From: Thalassospira lucentensis MCCC 1A00383 = DSM 14000
GTDB taxonomy: Bacteria > Pseudomonadota > Alphaproteobacteria > Rhodospirillales > Thalassospiraceae
Length of the DNA: 64,000 bases
Assembly: GCF_000421265.1 (NCBI RefSeq)
Contig: NZ_ATWN01000012.1
Coordinates: forward strand, 62,001-126,000
Reading direction: 5' to 3'
In this document: positions 26,805 through 36,301 of the stretch, piece after piece
How positions within the stretch are numbered: the stretch's first letter is position 1
How the letters are laid out: each line of letters begins with the position of its first letter
Position numbers and translations under genes: made by a program
Notes under the pieces: model-generated
Told to the model about the DNA's origin: nothing
Seen by the model: only the letters and a program-made list of their open reading frames with translations
Databases searched by the model: none

Positions 26805-28613
26805 ATGGCCGGAACGACCAGGAACAAATCATTGCCGAAGAATCCGATGGACCACACTGCTGAACACTGGCGCACTTGGCCTCTGGTCAAACGTATCGTG
26901 CAAGATGCGGTAAAGCCTTATTTCGGCAAGATTGTTCTCGCTCTGATTTGCATGGCACTTATGGCGGCTGCGACTGGTGGCTATGCTTATTTGATGGATC
27001 CGGTCATCAACGAGGTATTTGTCAAACAAAACGGCGCAATGCTGGTTCCGGTCGGCGTGGCTGTTCTGTTCGCATTTGCCCTGAAGGGCTTTGCCAACTA
27101 CGGCCAGTCCGTGTTGATGAGCTATGTCGGCGGTCGCATTCTTGCTGATATCCAGAACAAGCTTTACGAACATGTCATCCGGCTCGACATTGGTTTCTTC
27201 CACAGTACGAATACCGGTAAGCTGATCACGCGTTTCACCAGTGATATTACGTCCATGCGCGCGGCTGTTTCTGTCGCCCTGACCGGGTTTGGTAAGGATC
27301 TCCTGACGGCTATCGTCTTGATCGGTGTTATGTTCTATCAGGATTGGCAACTGGCGATCATCGCGTTCACGGTCTTTCCTGCCGCCATTTTGCCGATTGC
27401 CCGGCTTGGCAAACGCATGCGTAAAGTGTCTGCTAACACCCAGCAGCAGATCGGTGAATTTGCCACCCTTCTCGAACAGACGTTTCAAGGTGTGCGGCAC
27501 GTCAAAGCCTATGGCATGGAGCCATACGAATGTTCGCGTATGGAAAAACTGGTCGAGACTGTTTTTCAGTTGAGCTTCAAGGCGCAAAAAGTCAGTGCCA
27601 GGTCCTCCCCCATCATGGAAACACTCGGCGGTGCAGCGATCACGACAATCATCATTTACGGCGGCAGCCGGGTAATTGATGGCGCAAGTGATCCGGGTAG
27701 TTTCTTCTCGTTCATTACCGCCCTTTTGCTGGCCTACGAACCGGTAAAGCGTCTGGCAAATATCAACATGAATTTGCAGTCAGGCCTTGCCGCGTCCCAG
27801 CGCGTGTTTATGGTGATGGACCTTGAGCCCGAAATCAAAAACGCCCCGGATGCCAAGGACCTCACCGTGTCGGGTGGAAACATCAATTTCAAGAATGTTT
27901 CCTTCGCCTACAACCCGGAAATCACAGCCCTTCGTGATATTGATCTTGATATCAAGGCCGGTGAAACGGTTGCGCTTGTCGGACCTTCGGGGGCGGGTAA
28001 ATCAACCATCCTGAACCTGATCCCGCGCTTTTACGATATTGATAACGGCGCCATCACTGTTGATGGTCAAGACATTCGCGACTTAACACTTGAAAGCCTG
28101 CGCCGTGCGACAGCACTGGTCAGTCAGGAAATCACCCTGTTTGATGACACGGTGCGCGCCAACATTGCCTATGGCCGTGCTGGTGCGACCGAAGCCGAGA
28201 TCGAAGAAGCCGCGCGCAATGCTGCCGCTCATGACTTTATCGGCCAGCTAGAAGACGGTTATGACACCATCGTCGGCGAACATGGGGTTAAGCTTTCTGG
28301 TGGGCAGCGACAGCGTATCGCGATTGCCCGTGCCATGCTTAAAAACGCTCCGATCCTGTTGCTCGATGAGGCAACATCCGCACTTGATACCGAATCAGAA
28401 CGCCATATTCAGGACGCGCTTGCGAAATTGATGAAAGGGCGCACCACCTTTGTGATTGCGCACCGGCTGTCGACCATTATTGATGCGGACAAAATTTGTG
28501 TGATCAATAATGGCCGTGTGACGGAACAAGGAAAACACGATGAATTGCTTGCACTTGGAGGGGCTTACGCACACCTCTATAATCTGCAATTCTCAGAAGA
28601 AAATGAAAACTGA
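26805..28613 (+). CDS. msbA: MsbA-like lipid A/phospholipid flippase (ABC half-transporter)
   Basis: This is a 602-residue half-transporter: an N-terminal six-helix membrane domain (about 40-330) fused to an ATPase with Walker A GPSGAGKST, signature LSGGQRQR and Walker B ILLLDEATSALD. The dimer flips lipid A-core or phospholipid across the inner membrane. The genetic context is decisive: DUF374 acyltransferase, waaA, lpxK and an LpxL-like gene follow on the same strand, the usual alphaproteobacterial lipid A cluster. The start is uncertain. ATG at 26805 lacks a clear ribosome-binding site and ATG at 26847 is a weak alternative. Confidence 0.88.
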   Translation: MAGTTRNKSLPKNPMDHTAEHWRTWPLVKRIVQDAVKPYFGKIVLALICMALMAAATGGYAYLMDPVINEVFVKQNGAMLVPVGVAVLFAFALKGFANYGQSVLMSYVGGRILADIQNKLYEHVIRLDIGFFHSTNTGKLITRFTSDITSMRAAVSVALTGFGKDLLTAIVLIGVMFYQDWQLAIIAFTVFPAAILPIARLGKRMRKVSANTQQQIGEFATLLEQTFQGVRHVKAYGMEPYECSRMEKLVETVFQLSFKAQKVSARSSPIMETLGGAAITTIIIYGGSRVIDGASDPGSFFSFITALLLAYEPVKRLANINMNLQSGLAASQRVFMVMDLEPEIKNAPDAKDLTVSGGNINFKNVSFAYNPEITALRDIDLDIKAGETVALVGPSGAGKSTILNLIPRFYDIDNGAITVDGQDIRDLTLESLRRATALVSQEITLFDDTVRANIAYGRAGATEAEIEEAARNAAAHDFIGQLEDGYDTIVGEHGVKLSGGQRQRIAIARAMLKNAPILLLDEATSALDTESERHIQDALAKLMKGRTTFVIAHRLSTIIDADKICVINNGRVTEQGKHDELLALGGAYAHLYNLQFSEENEN

Positions 28614-28639
28614 TCCGGGTAATTTCGGGATTTACGGGC

Positions 28640-29407
28640 GTGCACTTGCATAAACGCATTATCAGAAGCGAAACCACGCGCAGCACCTTGTGCTGGCTTG
28701 CGGCGTCGTATGTGCGCCTGATCCACGCGACAGGGCGTTGGCGCACCAAGGGCGGCGACCTTCCGGCGCATTACCTGACCGAGGGCAAACCGTTTATCGT
28801 CGCATTCTGGCATCAGCGCCTGTTGATGATGCCCTATACATGGCGCTCGGTCGGTGGTGACCGTCCGTTTAACATGTTGATTTCATCGCACCGCGACGGG
28901 GAAATCATTTCCCGCACCATTGCCTATTTCGGGCCAAAGACAATTGCCGGATCGACCGGCAAGGACAAAGGCGGTGCAGCCGCCTTACGTCAGATTCTAA
29001 AGGTGCTCAAAGCAGGTGAAGTTGTAGGCATGACCCCGGACGGCCCACGTGGCCCTCGCATGCGCGCCTCAGACGGCATCATTCAGGCTGCCCGCATGGC
29101 TAATGTTCCGATTTTTCCGCTGACCTATTCGGCCTCCAACCGCAAAGTTCTTGGCAGTTGGGACCGTTTTATTCTGCCCTTACCCTTTTCACGCGGCGTC
29201 TATCACTGGGGCGATCCAATCTATGTGGATCGTAAACTCGACGCGGCGGGTATCGAAGCCAAACGCCTTGAACTTGAAAATGCGCTGACCGAGCTCACTC
29301 AGGAAACCGACAGCGCACTCGGGCTCAAAATCATTCCGCCTGCGGGCCTTGACGCACTACCCAAGCAGAAACGGTCTTCGATTGCGGCGGGGGAAACCGG
29401 TAAATGA
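28640..29407 (+). CDS. DUF374 family acyltransferase-like protein
   Basis: The 255-residue protein has the DUF374 signature KPFIVAFWHQRLLMMPYTWR and SSHRDGEIISRTIAYFG, followed by GEVVGMTPDGPRGPRMRASDGIIQAARMANVPIFP. These blocks resemble the PlsC-like LPLAT fold (H-x4-D-like catalytic motif SHRDGE, and a Gly-Pro-Arg substrate motif). Members sit in lipid A/Kdo clusters next to waaA and are thought to acylate LPS or phospholipid precursors at the membrane, but no reaction is established for this one. GTG at 28640 is the first start in frame. The next gene overlaps it by 4 nt. Confidence 0.85.
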   Translation: MHLHKRIIRSETTRSTLCWLAASYVRLIHATGRWRTKGGDLPAHYLTEGKPFIVAFWHQRLLMMPYTWRSVGGDRPFNMLISSHRDGEIISRTIAYFGPKTIAGSTGKDKGGAAALRQILKVLKAGEVVGMTPDGPRGPRMRASDGIIQAARMANVPIFPLTYSASNRKVLGSWDRFILPLPFSRGVYHWGDPIYVDRKLDAAGIEAKRLELENALTELTQETDSALGLKIIPPAGLDALPKQKRSSIAAGETGK

Positions 29408-30696
29408 GCCTGTTTTACGCCTATCGCGCGGCGACACGCCTGCTAGGTCCGGCTCTGTATCTGTATCTCAACCGTCGAAAAAGTCTCGGCAAGGAAGATC
29501 CGGGCCGGATTGGCGAACGGTTTGGTCACCCAAGTGCTCCACGGCCCAAAGGCAAACTTGTCTGGATACATGGCGCGAGTGTTGGGGAATCTCTTTCTGC
29601 CCTGCCTGTGATTGATGAAATCCGTCGTCGTTATACCGATGTGTCCATTTTGGTCACCACCGGCACGGTCACTTCGGCCGCCCTGATGCATGAACGCCTG
29701 CCAAAGGGTGTCATTCATCAATTCATCCCGATTGATCGCCAAGTGTGCGTCGCGCGGTTCCTCCATCACTGGAAACCCGATCTGGCACTCTGGCTTGAAA
29801 GCGACCTTTGGCCCAATATCCTGACCAAGGCCAAGAAGGCCGGCACGCGCTTGGTGCTGGTCAACGGTCGTATCTCGGAAAAAAGCTTTAAGGGCTATTC
29901 GCGCTTTCCATCCTTTATTCGCCCGGTCATTGCCGCCTTCGACCTGATCCTGACACAGGGCGTCGAAGAAACGGAAAGGTTTGCCGCTCTTGGCGCAACC
30001 AATATCAGGGCTGTCGGCAACCTGAAATTCGCTGCCCCGCCGTTGCCCGCCAATGACGAGGAACTCGGTAAACTGCGCGATCAAATCCGCAATCGTTCTG
30101 TGTGGTTGGCATCAAGCACTTTTGACGGTGAAGAACGCATTGCCGGTCAGGTGCATCACAATCTTGCCCCGACACATCCCGATCTTCTGACCATCATCGT
30201 CCCGCGCCATCCTGTTCGTGCTGATGACATCGAAGCCAACCTGATTGCGCAAGGGTTACAGGTATCGCGCCGAAGCCTTGGCCACCAGCTCACCGAACAA
30301 ACAGAAATCTATCTTGCCGACACCATGGGCGAGCTTGGCCTGTTTTACCGTATCGCGCCGGTATGTTTTATGGGTAAATCTTTGTGCTCGACCGGTGGGC
30401 AAAATCCGCTGGAACCGGCCCGATTGGGCTGTGCGATCCTTCATGGCCCAGATATGAGCAACTTTGCCATTATCAGCCAGGAGATGCTGGCTGCCGGCGC
30501 CTGCCGCCCTGCATCTGACGCAGATGACCTGACACGGCAACTTGGCGGGTTCCTGCGTGACCCGGCATCGGCCGAAAAAGTCGCCGCTGCTGGCTTGGCC
30601 TATGCCAGTTCCAAGGCAGAAGTCCTTGACCGCACCCTTGATGCCATCGATCCACTGATTGCAGACATTCCGACACACGGGGGCGGCAATGCGTGA
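29404..30696 (+). CDS. waaA: 3-deoxy-D-manno-octulosonic acid (Kdo) transferase
   Basis: This 430-residue GT30 enzyme transfers Kdo from CMP-Kdo to lipid IVA at the inner membrane. It has the N-terminal amphipathic YRAATRLLGPALYLYLNRRKSLGKEDPGRIGERFG, the conserved IHGASVGESLSALPVI loop carrying the catalytic Glu, the LWLESDLWPN block, and the C-domain GGQNPLEPARLGCAILHGP that binds the nucleotide. The length fits waaA (about 425). It is translationally coupled to the DUF374 gene (ATGA) and overlaps lpxK by 8 nt. Confidence 0.95.
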   Translation: MSLFYAYRAATRLLGPALYLYLNRRKSLGKEDPGRIGERFGHPSAPRPKGKLVWIHGASVGESLSALPVIDEIRRRYTDVSILVTTGTVTSAALMHERLPKGVIHQFIPIDRQVCVARFLHHWKPDLALWLESDLWPNILTKAKKAGTRLVLVNGRISEKSFKGYSRFPSFIRPVIAAFDLILTQGVEETERFAALGATNIRAVGNLKFAAPPLPANDEELGKLRDQIRNRSVWLASSTFDGEERIAGQVHHNLAPTHPDLLTIIVPRHPVRADDIEANLIAQGLQVSRRSLGHQLTEQTEIYLADTMGELGLFYRIAPVCFMGKSLCSTGGQNPLEPARLGCAILHGPDMSNFAIISQEMLAAGACRPASDADDLTRQLGGFLRDPASAEKVAAAGLAYASSKAEVLDRTLDAIDPLIADIPTHGGGNA

Positions 30697-31660
30697 TCCC
30701 CGTTTCTGGCAAGAAGACGGAATTCTTGCAACGGCAATGACCCCCCTTTCCTTGCTTTGGCGCGCTGGCGGATGTGTTCGCACGATGAAAACAACGCCGC
30801 GCCATCCCGGATGCCCGGTGTTTTGTGTCGGCAACTTCACTGTTGGTGGTGCCGGAAAAACACCAACAGCACTTGCCCTTTTTGATCTATTGACCGCACT
30901 AGGCCGAACACCGCATTTCGTCAGCCGCGGATATGGTGGATCCATGCGTGGGCCACACCGGGTTGATCCAGAATCTGATCGCGCTGATCAGGTCGGCGAT
31001 GAACCGCTTTTACTCGCGGCACGTGGACCGACTTGGGTGTCACGCGAACGGTTCCTTGGTGCGGAAATGGCCCGTGCTGCAGGGGCCAATGTCATTCTCC
31101 TTGATGATGGATTACAAAACCCGTCTCTGATCAAGGATTGTAGCTTTGCCGTCATCGACAGCCAATATGGCATTGGCAATGGCCGGGTGATCCCCGCTGG
31201 CCCGATGCGCGAACCGCTGGATTCAGGGCTTGAAAAAGTTCGGGCCATTATTCTGATTGGTGATGAAACCCCGGACTTCATCACCAACCTTCATGCATCG
31301 GTTCCGGTCGTGCGTGCGCGCATTGAAACGGAAAATGGTGCGGATTTCGCACATCAGCGCGTTCTTGCCTTTGCCGGGATTGGACGCCCTGCGAAATTCT
31401 ATGAAAGCCTGCACCAATGCGGCGCAATGATTGCTGAAACCCAAGATTTTGCCGATCATCACCCGTTTAGCGCACAGGAACTTTCCGATCTGCGCACGCG
31501 TGCACAAACACTGGGCGCGCGTCTTGTCACCACACAAAAAGACCTGATGCGCTTGCCAAGTGAAAATCGCAGCGGCATAAGCAGCCTTAGCATCCGTCTG
31601 GTGTTTGACGCACCAGACCAGCTGAACCAGATTGTTAAAACGGTGCTTGCCGATGGATAA
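30689..31660 (+). CDS. lpxK: Tetraacyldisaccharide 4'-kinase
   Basis: This 323-residue kinase phosphorylates the 4' position of the lipid A disaccharide. It has the modified P-loop VGNFTVGGAGKTPTALAL, then FVSRGYGG, DEPLLLA and LLDDGLQN with catalytic Asp residues, and CSFAVID-type hydrophobic strands. The start is ATG at 30689, preceded by GGGGGCGG. It overlaps the waaA stop by 8 nt. The LpxL-like gene starts 8 nt before this stop, so the three genes are tightly coupled. Confidence 0.95.
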   Translation: MRDPRFWQEDGILATAMTPLSLLWRAGGCVRTMKTTPRHPGCPVFCVGNFTVGGAGKTPTALALFDLLTALGRTPHFVSRGYGGSMRGPHRVDPESDRADQVGDEPLLLAARGPTWVSRERFLGAEMARAAGANVILLDDGLQNPSLIKDCSFAVIDSQYGIGNGRVIPAGPMREPLDSGLEKVRAIILIGDETPDFITNLHASVPVVRARIETENGADFAHQRVLAFAGIGRPAKFYESLHQCGAMIAETQDFADHHPFSAQELSDLRTRAQTLGARLVTTQKDLMRLPSENRSGISSLSIRLVFDAPDQLNQIVKTVLADG

Positions 31661-32552
31661 GAACAGCAAATTTTACAAGATGCGCCAAAAATACCTTTCT
31701 CATCCGCTTCAAGGATTGGGCGCGCATATCCTGTATTGGTTCTTTGCGGCGATGCCGATTGATATGGCATCAAATTTTGCCGGTTGCCTGATGCGGAACC
31801 TCGGCCCCAAAATGGGCCAAACAAAAAAGGCCCGTAACAATCTCACCCGAGCCTTCCCGGAAAAATCCAAAGACGAAATCGAAGAAATCGTTGCCGATAT
31901 GTGGGAAAATCTTGGCCGGTCGGCGGGAGAAATCCCCCATCTTCACAAGCTCCAACCCGGCGGCCCCCGCATCGAAATTGTCGGCCTCGAGCACGGACTG
32001 GCATCACGCGATGACGGGAAACCGGGATTATTCTTTACCGGTCATATCGGCAACTGGGAAGTCAGCATGTGCATCGCAACCGTTCTTGGGATGGACATGA
32101 TGAGCGTATATCGCGCGCCGGATAATCCATGGGTCGATAACCTGTTCGCCCGTGCCCGCAAAACATTCAGTGGCGAGTTGGTCAAAAAGGGCCCAGATGG
32201 TGCACGCAAACTGACCCGGTGTATGAAAGATGGCGGCCATGCCTGCATGCTGGTCGATCAAAAAATGACGGACGGCATCGCGGTTCCATTTTTTGGGCGT
32301 GATGCTATGACCGCCCCGGCACTGGCACAGTTTGCGCTTAAATATGATGCCCCGATTGTACCCGTTCGTGTTGAGCGGTTGAATGGTGCCTATTTCCGCA
32401 TGACGTTTTATCCCGCCCTGACGATCCGGAAAACCGGGGATCGACGCACCGATGTCGCCAGCATCATGACGGAGGTCAATGCCATCATGGAAAGCTGGAT
32501 ACGCAAACGCCCTGCTCAGTGGTTATGGCCTCATAAACGCTGGCCGAAATGA
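31653..32552 (+). CDS. LpxL/HtrB-family lipid A acyltransferase
   Basis: This 299-residue member of the LPLAT superfamily has an N-terminal membrane anchor (GAHILYWFFAAMPI), the catalytic H-x4-E motif in TGHIGNWEVS, and MLVDQKMTDGIAVPFFG with APALAQFALKYDAPIVPV downstream. It should add a secondary acyl chain to Kdo2-lipid IVA at the inner membrane. The acyl chain length is not readable. The start is ATG at 31653, inside the end of lpxK. It is the last gene of the msbA to lpxL-like run. Confidence 0.88.
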   Translation: MDKNSKFYKMRQKYLSHPLQGLGAHILYWFFAAMPIDMASNFAGCLMRNLGPKMGQTKKARNNLTRAFPEKSKDEIEEIVADMWENLGRSAGEIPHLHKLQPGGPRIEIVGLEHGLASRDDGKPGLFFTGHIGNWEVSMCIATVLGMDMMSVYRAPDNPWVDNLFARARKTFSGELVKKGPDGARKLTRCMKDGGHACMLVDQKMTDGIAVPFFGRDAMTAPALAQFALKYDAPIVPVRVERLNGAYFRMTFYPALTIRKTGDRRTDVASIMTEVNAIMESWIRKRPAQWLWPHKRWPK

Positions 32553-32673
32553 TCGGCTCACGCAAATATTGTGCAGGGATAAAACGATGTTTCTTTCATT
32601 AACGGAATAAGAACTCCCATCGGGCACACTCGTCATTTGAACATGTTCGACTGACCTCAGGAGCCCGTTTGCC

Positions 32674-33267
32674 TTGTCCCGCATATTGGTCATTATTTGT
32701 ATGATACTGGCGGGATCAGTATTTCTTACCTGGCCCGGCATGGCGCTGGACAGTCAAACAGATAAAATCAAGGAAACGGCGCGCGAAATCCGTTTGCAGA
32801 TTTCACAACTGGACCTGCAATTAAAGGAACATTTGCGAAAGGCGCTCGAAGAATTTGGTGGCCGTCCGGTCGAATGCGCCCCCGATGAAGCCCGCCAAAG
32901 CCTTTCTGATTGTATTGCTGAAGACGGCGACACACTGACCCACACAACGATCACCATCGCCAAGGTCAGCAAACAGGATGACGATCCGCTGGGAGATCTC
33001 ACCGATACAGAAGAACGATTTGCCCTGTTCACCGAACAACTCAACAAAACCAATGATCTTTTGGCCAGTGCCGGTGCAACACTGTATCGCAGCGGCTTTG
33101 ACATTACGCCTGAAATGGATCAGCTGCGCCGCAACGTGATTGTCTATGTTGAACGCAAACAAGCCAATGACCTGCGCACCAAACAGGCCCTTTTAATCGC
33201 AACGGTTGCCATCATTCTGATTGCGATATTCGGATTAGTCTTCGCTGTGATCCGCCGCTTCCGATAG
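32674..33267 (+). CDS. Hypothetical membrane-anchored coiled protein
   Basis: The 197-residue protein has an N-terminal hydrophobic segment that may be a signal peptide (residues 3-24, ending GMALD). A mostly charged, helical middle starts DSQTDKIKETAREIRLQISQ and contains a Cys pair (VECAPDE, SDCIAEDG). A C-terminal membrane helix (about 170-190) is followed by RRFR. It therefore probably spans the periplasm with a cytoplasmic tail. The start is TTG at 32674 with AGGAG 10 nt upstream. I recognise no family. It follows the lipid A cluster after a 121-bp gap. Confidence 0.65.
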   Translation: MSRILVIICMILAGSVFLTWPGMALDSQTDKIKETAREIRLQISQLDLQLKEHLRKALEEFGGRPVECAPDEARQSLSDCIAEDGDTLTHTTITIAKVSKQDDDPLGDLTDTEERFALFTEQLNKTNDLLASAGATLYRSGFDITPEMDQLRRNVIVYVERKQANDLRTKQALLIATVAIILIAIFGLVFAVIRRFR

Positions 33268-33270
33268 GGT

Positions 33271-33340
33271 TTATGTCTGACATAAAATGTCATGAGACAA
33301 ATCACCTTGAACAATTTGGGAAAGCCCGTTACCCGGTAAC
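33271..33340. promoter_or_regulatory. Two palindromes upstream of the MarR-family gene
   Basis: TTATGTC-T-GACATAA (33271-33285) and GTTACC-C-GGTAAC (33328-33340) are perfect inverted repeats in the 141-bp region before the MarR gene. MarR proteins usually bind 15-20 bp palindromes near their own promoter, so one may be the autoregulatory operator. This is inference from position. Confidence 0.45.
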
Positions 33341-33408
33341 AATCATTTCGTACCGTTGCAGTTCGCCAGTACGGTGCTCTTGGTACTTGGCTCTCATAAG
33401 GAAACATC

Positions 33409-33888
33409 ATGAGCGAAGCCTACTGGCAGGACATTCTCGTGGCCCTGCGCCAGATTATCCGGGCGACCGATTTGCATTCAAAACGGATGATGAAAAACTG
33501 CGGCCTGACCATTCCGCAAGTTATGGTATTGCGCGCAATTGACGAGCTGCAAAATGTCACGGTCAAACGCATCTCCAACCACGTTTCGCTTAGTCAGGCA
33601 ACGGTGACCACGATCTTAAACCGCCTAGAACAGCGAAACCTTGCCGAACGCCGCCGCAGCACCACCGATAAACGTGTGGTCAATACGGTCCTGACTGATG
33701 CCGGACGCGAAATCCTCTCAACCGCGCCGACCATGCTGCATGAAGAGTTTATTTCCCAGTTCGAAGCCTTGCCCGATTGGGAAAAGACCCAGCTCCTCAC
33801 ATCCATGCAGCGCGTGGCCTTCATGATGGACGCGGAAAAGATTGATGCCGCCCCGATCCTTGACCTTAGGTCTGATCCGACCCGGTAA
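33409..33888 (+). CDS. MarR-family transcriptional regulator
   Basis: This 159-residue winged-helix protein has the MarR layout: an N-terminal dimer helix, LTIPQVMVLRAIDELQNVTVKRISNHVSLSQATVTTILNRLEQRNLAERRRSTTDKR as helix-turn-helix plus wing, and a C-terminal dimer helix. The ATG at 33409 has AAGGAAA upstream. Its 3' end overlaps the convergent ggt gene by 23 nt. The ligand and the target are unknown. No efflux or degradation gene is adjacent, so self-regulation may be its main visible role. Confidence 0.9.
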   Translation: MSEAYWQDILVALRQIIRATDLHSKRMMKNCGLTIPQVMVLRAIDELQNVTVKRISNHVSLSQATVTTILNRLEQRNLAERRRSTTDKRVVNTVLTDAGREILSTAPTMLHEEFISQFEALPDWEKTQLLTSMQRVAFMMDAEKIDAAPILDLRSDPTR

Positions 33889-35419
33889 CGATCCGATGCC
33901 CATTCCGCCGGGCGTCCCCCACGGCAGAAAACGTTGCGCCATCCGCACTTACCTTCGCGGCGTGCACCCCGCCAAAGAACATATCCTCAGACTCCCAACG
34001 TTGTTGGTTCTGAATACTTAAGCCATCAAGAAGTGCCTCATCAAAGCCCGGTTCAACCGATAGAAGACCGTCCTCGACATGTAGTCTTGGAGCCGCAACC
34101 GCGCCATGCAATGTCATGTCAAAGGCATCCATGTTCAACATTACCTGAAGCATGGTTGACCGAATGCGGTTTGATCCTCCTGATCCCAAGGCAACCGATG
34201 ATCCATCCGCCCCCAGATAAAGGGCCGGGGTCATCATAGATGTCATCCGAACCCCACAAGGCCATTGATGGAAACCATCGGATGACAAATCTGCCTCACC
34301 CAGCATGTTGTTCATCATGATGCCTGTTTTAGGCACCACCCGCCCGGATGACGACCCATTTGATAGGGTTGCCGCCGCAAGGTTACCATCCTGATCGACA
34401 ACCGAAATATGGGTCGTTCCGCGCTGAGTAAGCGGGCGATCACCAATCATCATACGATAACTTTCGCACAACTCATCTGACAGGATAACCGGCGACGCAC
34501 CGTACTCACCACGCGCAAGCCCGGTGGCATGCAAAACACCTGACACGGCTTCAAGATGGCGAGCAGACCCAAACGACCCCAAGGCCATATCACGCGCCAG
34601 TTTAAGACCAAATCCAACCAGAACCCCGCCCGATGCAGGCGGGGGGTTCAGCACAAAGCGGCCTTTACGCCCGGCAACCAAAAGCGGATCACGGATCAAC
34701 ACCCGGTAAGCCGCCAAATCCTCCCGCGTCAAATAGCCGCCTGATGCACGACTTTCGCACACCAGCGCATCGCCAAGGTCACCGTGATAAAACCCGTCAA
34801 CACCGGTTCGGACCAGATATTCAATGCTGTGCGCTAAATCGGCTTGTTGATGAAGAACGCCTTCATCAAGCAATTCGAAGCCATCCTCACCCTGATGACC
34901 GGGTTTGCCAAAGATTTTCCGGCTGTCGGGTGAAAACCCAAGTAACGGTTCAACAATGCCCATCACATAGCGCTGAAACGCATCCAGTTCGATTCCGTCA
35001 CGCGCAGCCGTGATCGCAGGTTCGGCCAATTGCGCCATGGGTAACCCCGCAAGGTCGTCATGAACTTTAAACAGCCCGGCGACAACGCCCGGCGTTGCCA
35101 CCGATCCGTAGCCACCATGAAATTCCTGTGTGACCCCACCAGCGAATGTCGCAAGGCGGCTTTCAAATTCCAGATCCTCACGCGCACGTTTTTCAAGCGG
35201 GGTTTCAACAAAGAAATCATAAAGGCGCGGTGGTTTACCAGCCGGTCGGGCCATCACAAACCCGCCGCCGCCAAGAGACGCCAAAACTGGTTCGGCCACA
35301 CAAGCCGCCCACATTGCGGCGATCACCGCATCAAACGCGTTGCCACCTTCCTCAAGCACACGGGCAGCGGCACCTGCGGTAACATCATGTCCTGCGGCAA
35401 CGGCCCCGTGCTTTTTCAT
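33866..35419 (-). CDS. ggt: Gamma-glutamyltransferase family protein
   Basis: The 517-residue protein has the gamma-glutamyltranspeptidase fold. It includes the N-terminal GGNAFDAVIAAMWAACVAEPVLASLGGGGF block and the autoprocessing/catalytic Thr335 in QRGTTHISVVDQDGNLAAAT. The oxyanion loop GSGGSNRIRSTMLQV follows. It hydrolyses or transfers gamma-glutamyl groups, for example from glutathione. No signal peptide is evident, although many bacterial Ggt enzymes are periplasmic, so this may be a cytoplasmic paralogue. It is the third gene of a minus-strand run after xseA and the M23 peptidase (15-nt gap). Confidence 0.9.
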   Translation of the reverse strand: MKKHGAVAAGHDVTAGAAARVLEEGGNAFDAVIAAMWAACVAEPVLASLGGGGFVMARPAGKPPRLYDFFVETPLEKRAREDLEFESRLATFAGGVTQEFHGGYGSVATPGVVAGLFKVHDDLAGLPMAQLAEPAITAARDGIELDAFQRYVMGIVEPLLGFSPDSRKIFGKPGHQGEDGFELLDEGVLHQQADLAHSIEYLVRTGVDGFYHGDLGDALVCESRASGGYLTREDLAAYRVLIRDPLLVAGRKGRFVLNPPPASGGVLVGFGLKLARDMALGSFGSARHLEAVSGVLHATGLARGEYGASPVILSDELCESYRMMIGDRPLTQRGTTHISVVDQDGNLAAATLSNGSSSGRVVPKTGIMMNNMLGEADLSSDGFHQWPCGVRMTSMMTPALYLGADGSSVALGSGGSNRIRSTMLQVMLNMDAFDMTLHGAVAAPRLHVEDGLLSVEPGFDEALLDGLSIQNQQRWESEDMFFGGVHAAKVSADGATFSAVGDARRNGHRIVTGSDQT

Positions 35420-35434
35420 GGCATGCGTTTCCCG

Positions 35435-36301
35435 TTAGTTTTTGGCGTTTTCCGCCTTTTGTGCGTCTTCCATCGGCGGGACCAGCAGTTGCGCATCCAC
35501 GCGCGCCGCCCCGACATTGATCCGCCAATCCAAATGCGGTCCGGTCGCCCGGCCCGATGCACCGACTTTGCCGATCAGATCACCCTGTTTGACCACATCG
35601 CCGACTTTGACGTCGATTTCAGACAGGTGCAAAAACGCCGACACCATGCCAAGACCATGATCGATAAACAGCGTCGCCCCGGAAAAATACATATCCGGGT
35701 GGGCCAGCGTCACGATCCCGTCGGCTGGTGCAACAACCGCCGTTCCGGTCGGAACCGCAATATCCACCCCCCAATGTGGGGATCGCGGTTCACCGTTTAA
35801 AATCCGTTGTGATCCATAGACACCGCTGATCGGCCCCAACGCAGGCCAGATAAAACCGCTTTCGAGGAATTTTTCGGTGAACCGTTCGGTGCGCGCTTCG
35901 CGGGCCTGACGGGAATCATCCTTGATCCGGTCCATCACGGCGGGATCAGGTGTGACCATTTTCTTGGGCAGGCCGTCGATACGCTGAATATCGAATTCGC
36001 GGTCGCCGATGTCATAGGCAAAGTCTTCGACACTGCCATCCGCGTGTTTGATCGTCAGTTTGGCCGGTCCCTCATAATCGCGTGGAAAACCCAGAACAAA
36101 CCGGCCATCACCTGCGATGGTATCAATGGCTGTGCCATCTAGCAGAACCTGATCCCCGGCGTCAGTTTGACCAAACACAATCCCGCCCTGAACAAATTGC
36201 CCCTGATAAGTTGGTTCTGCCGCCTTGGCACTGATGGTGGCAAAACTTGCGGCAAACATGCCGGTTGCTGCGGCGATAAGCGTGGTGATTGCCAAGCGCA
36301 T
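35435..36301 (-). CDS. M23-family metallopeptidase (exported)
   Basis: This 288-residue precursor has a signal peptide of about 27 residues. Its C-terminal peptidase_M23 domain has the zinc motif H-x3-D in SPHWGVDIAVPTGT, then GIVTLAH, HGLGMVSAFLHLSEIDVKVGD and the HLDWRIN motif with its His. It is likely a periplasmic peptidoglycan endopeptidase, or an activator if partner amidases are used. All zinc ligands are present, so activity is expected. The first residue overlaps the xseA stop (TAATG), and ggt follows 15 nt later, suggesting co-transcription. Confidence 0.88.
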   Translation of the reverse strand: MRLAITTLIAAATGMFAASFATISAKAAEPTYQGQFVQGGIVFGQTDAGDQVLLDGTAIDTIAGDGRFVLGFPRDYEGPAKLTIKHADGSVEDFAYDIGDREFDIQRIDGLPKKMVTPDPAVMDRIKDDSRQAREARTERFTEKFLESGFIWPALGPISGVYGSQRILNGEPRSPHWGVDIAVPTGTAVVAPADGIVTLAHPDMYFSGATLFIDHGLGMVSAFLHLSEIDVKVGDVVKQGDLIGKVGASGRATGPHLDWRINVGAARVDAQLLVPPMEDAQKAENAKN

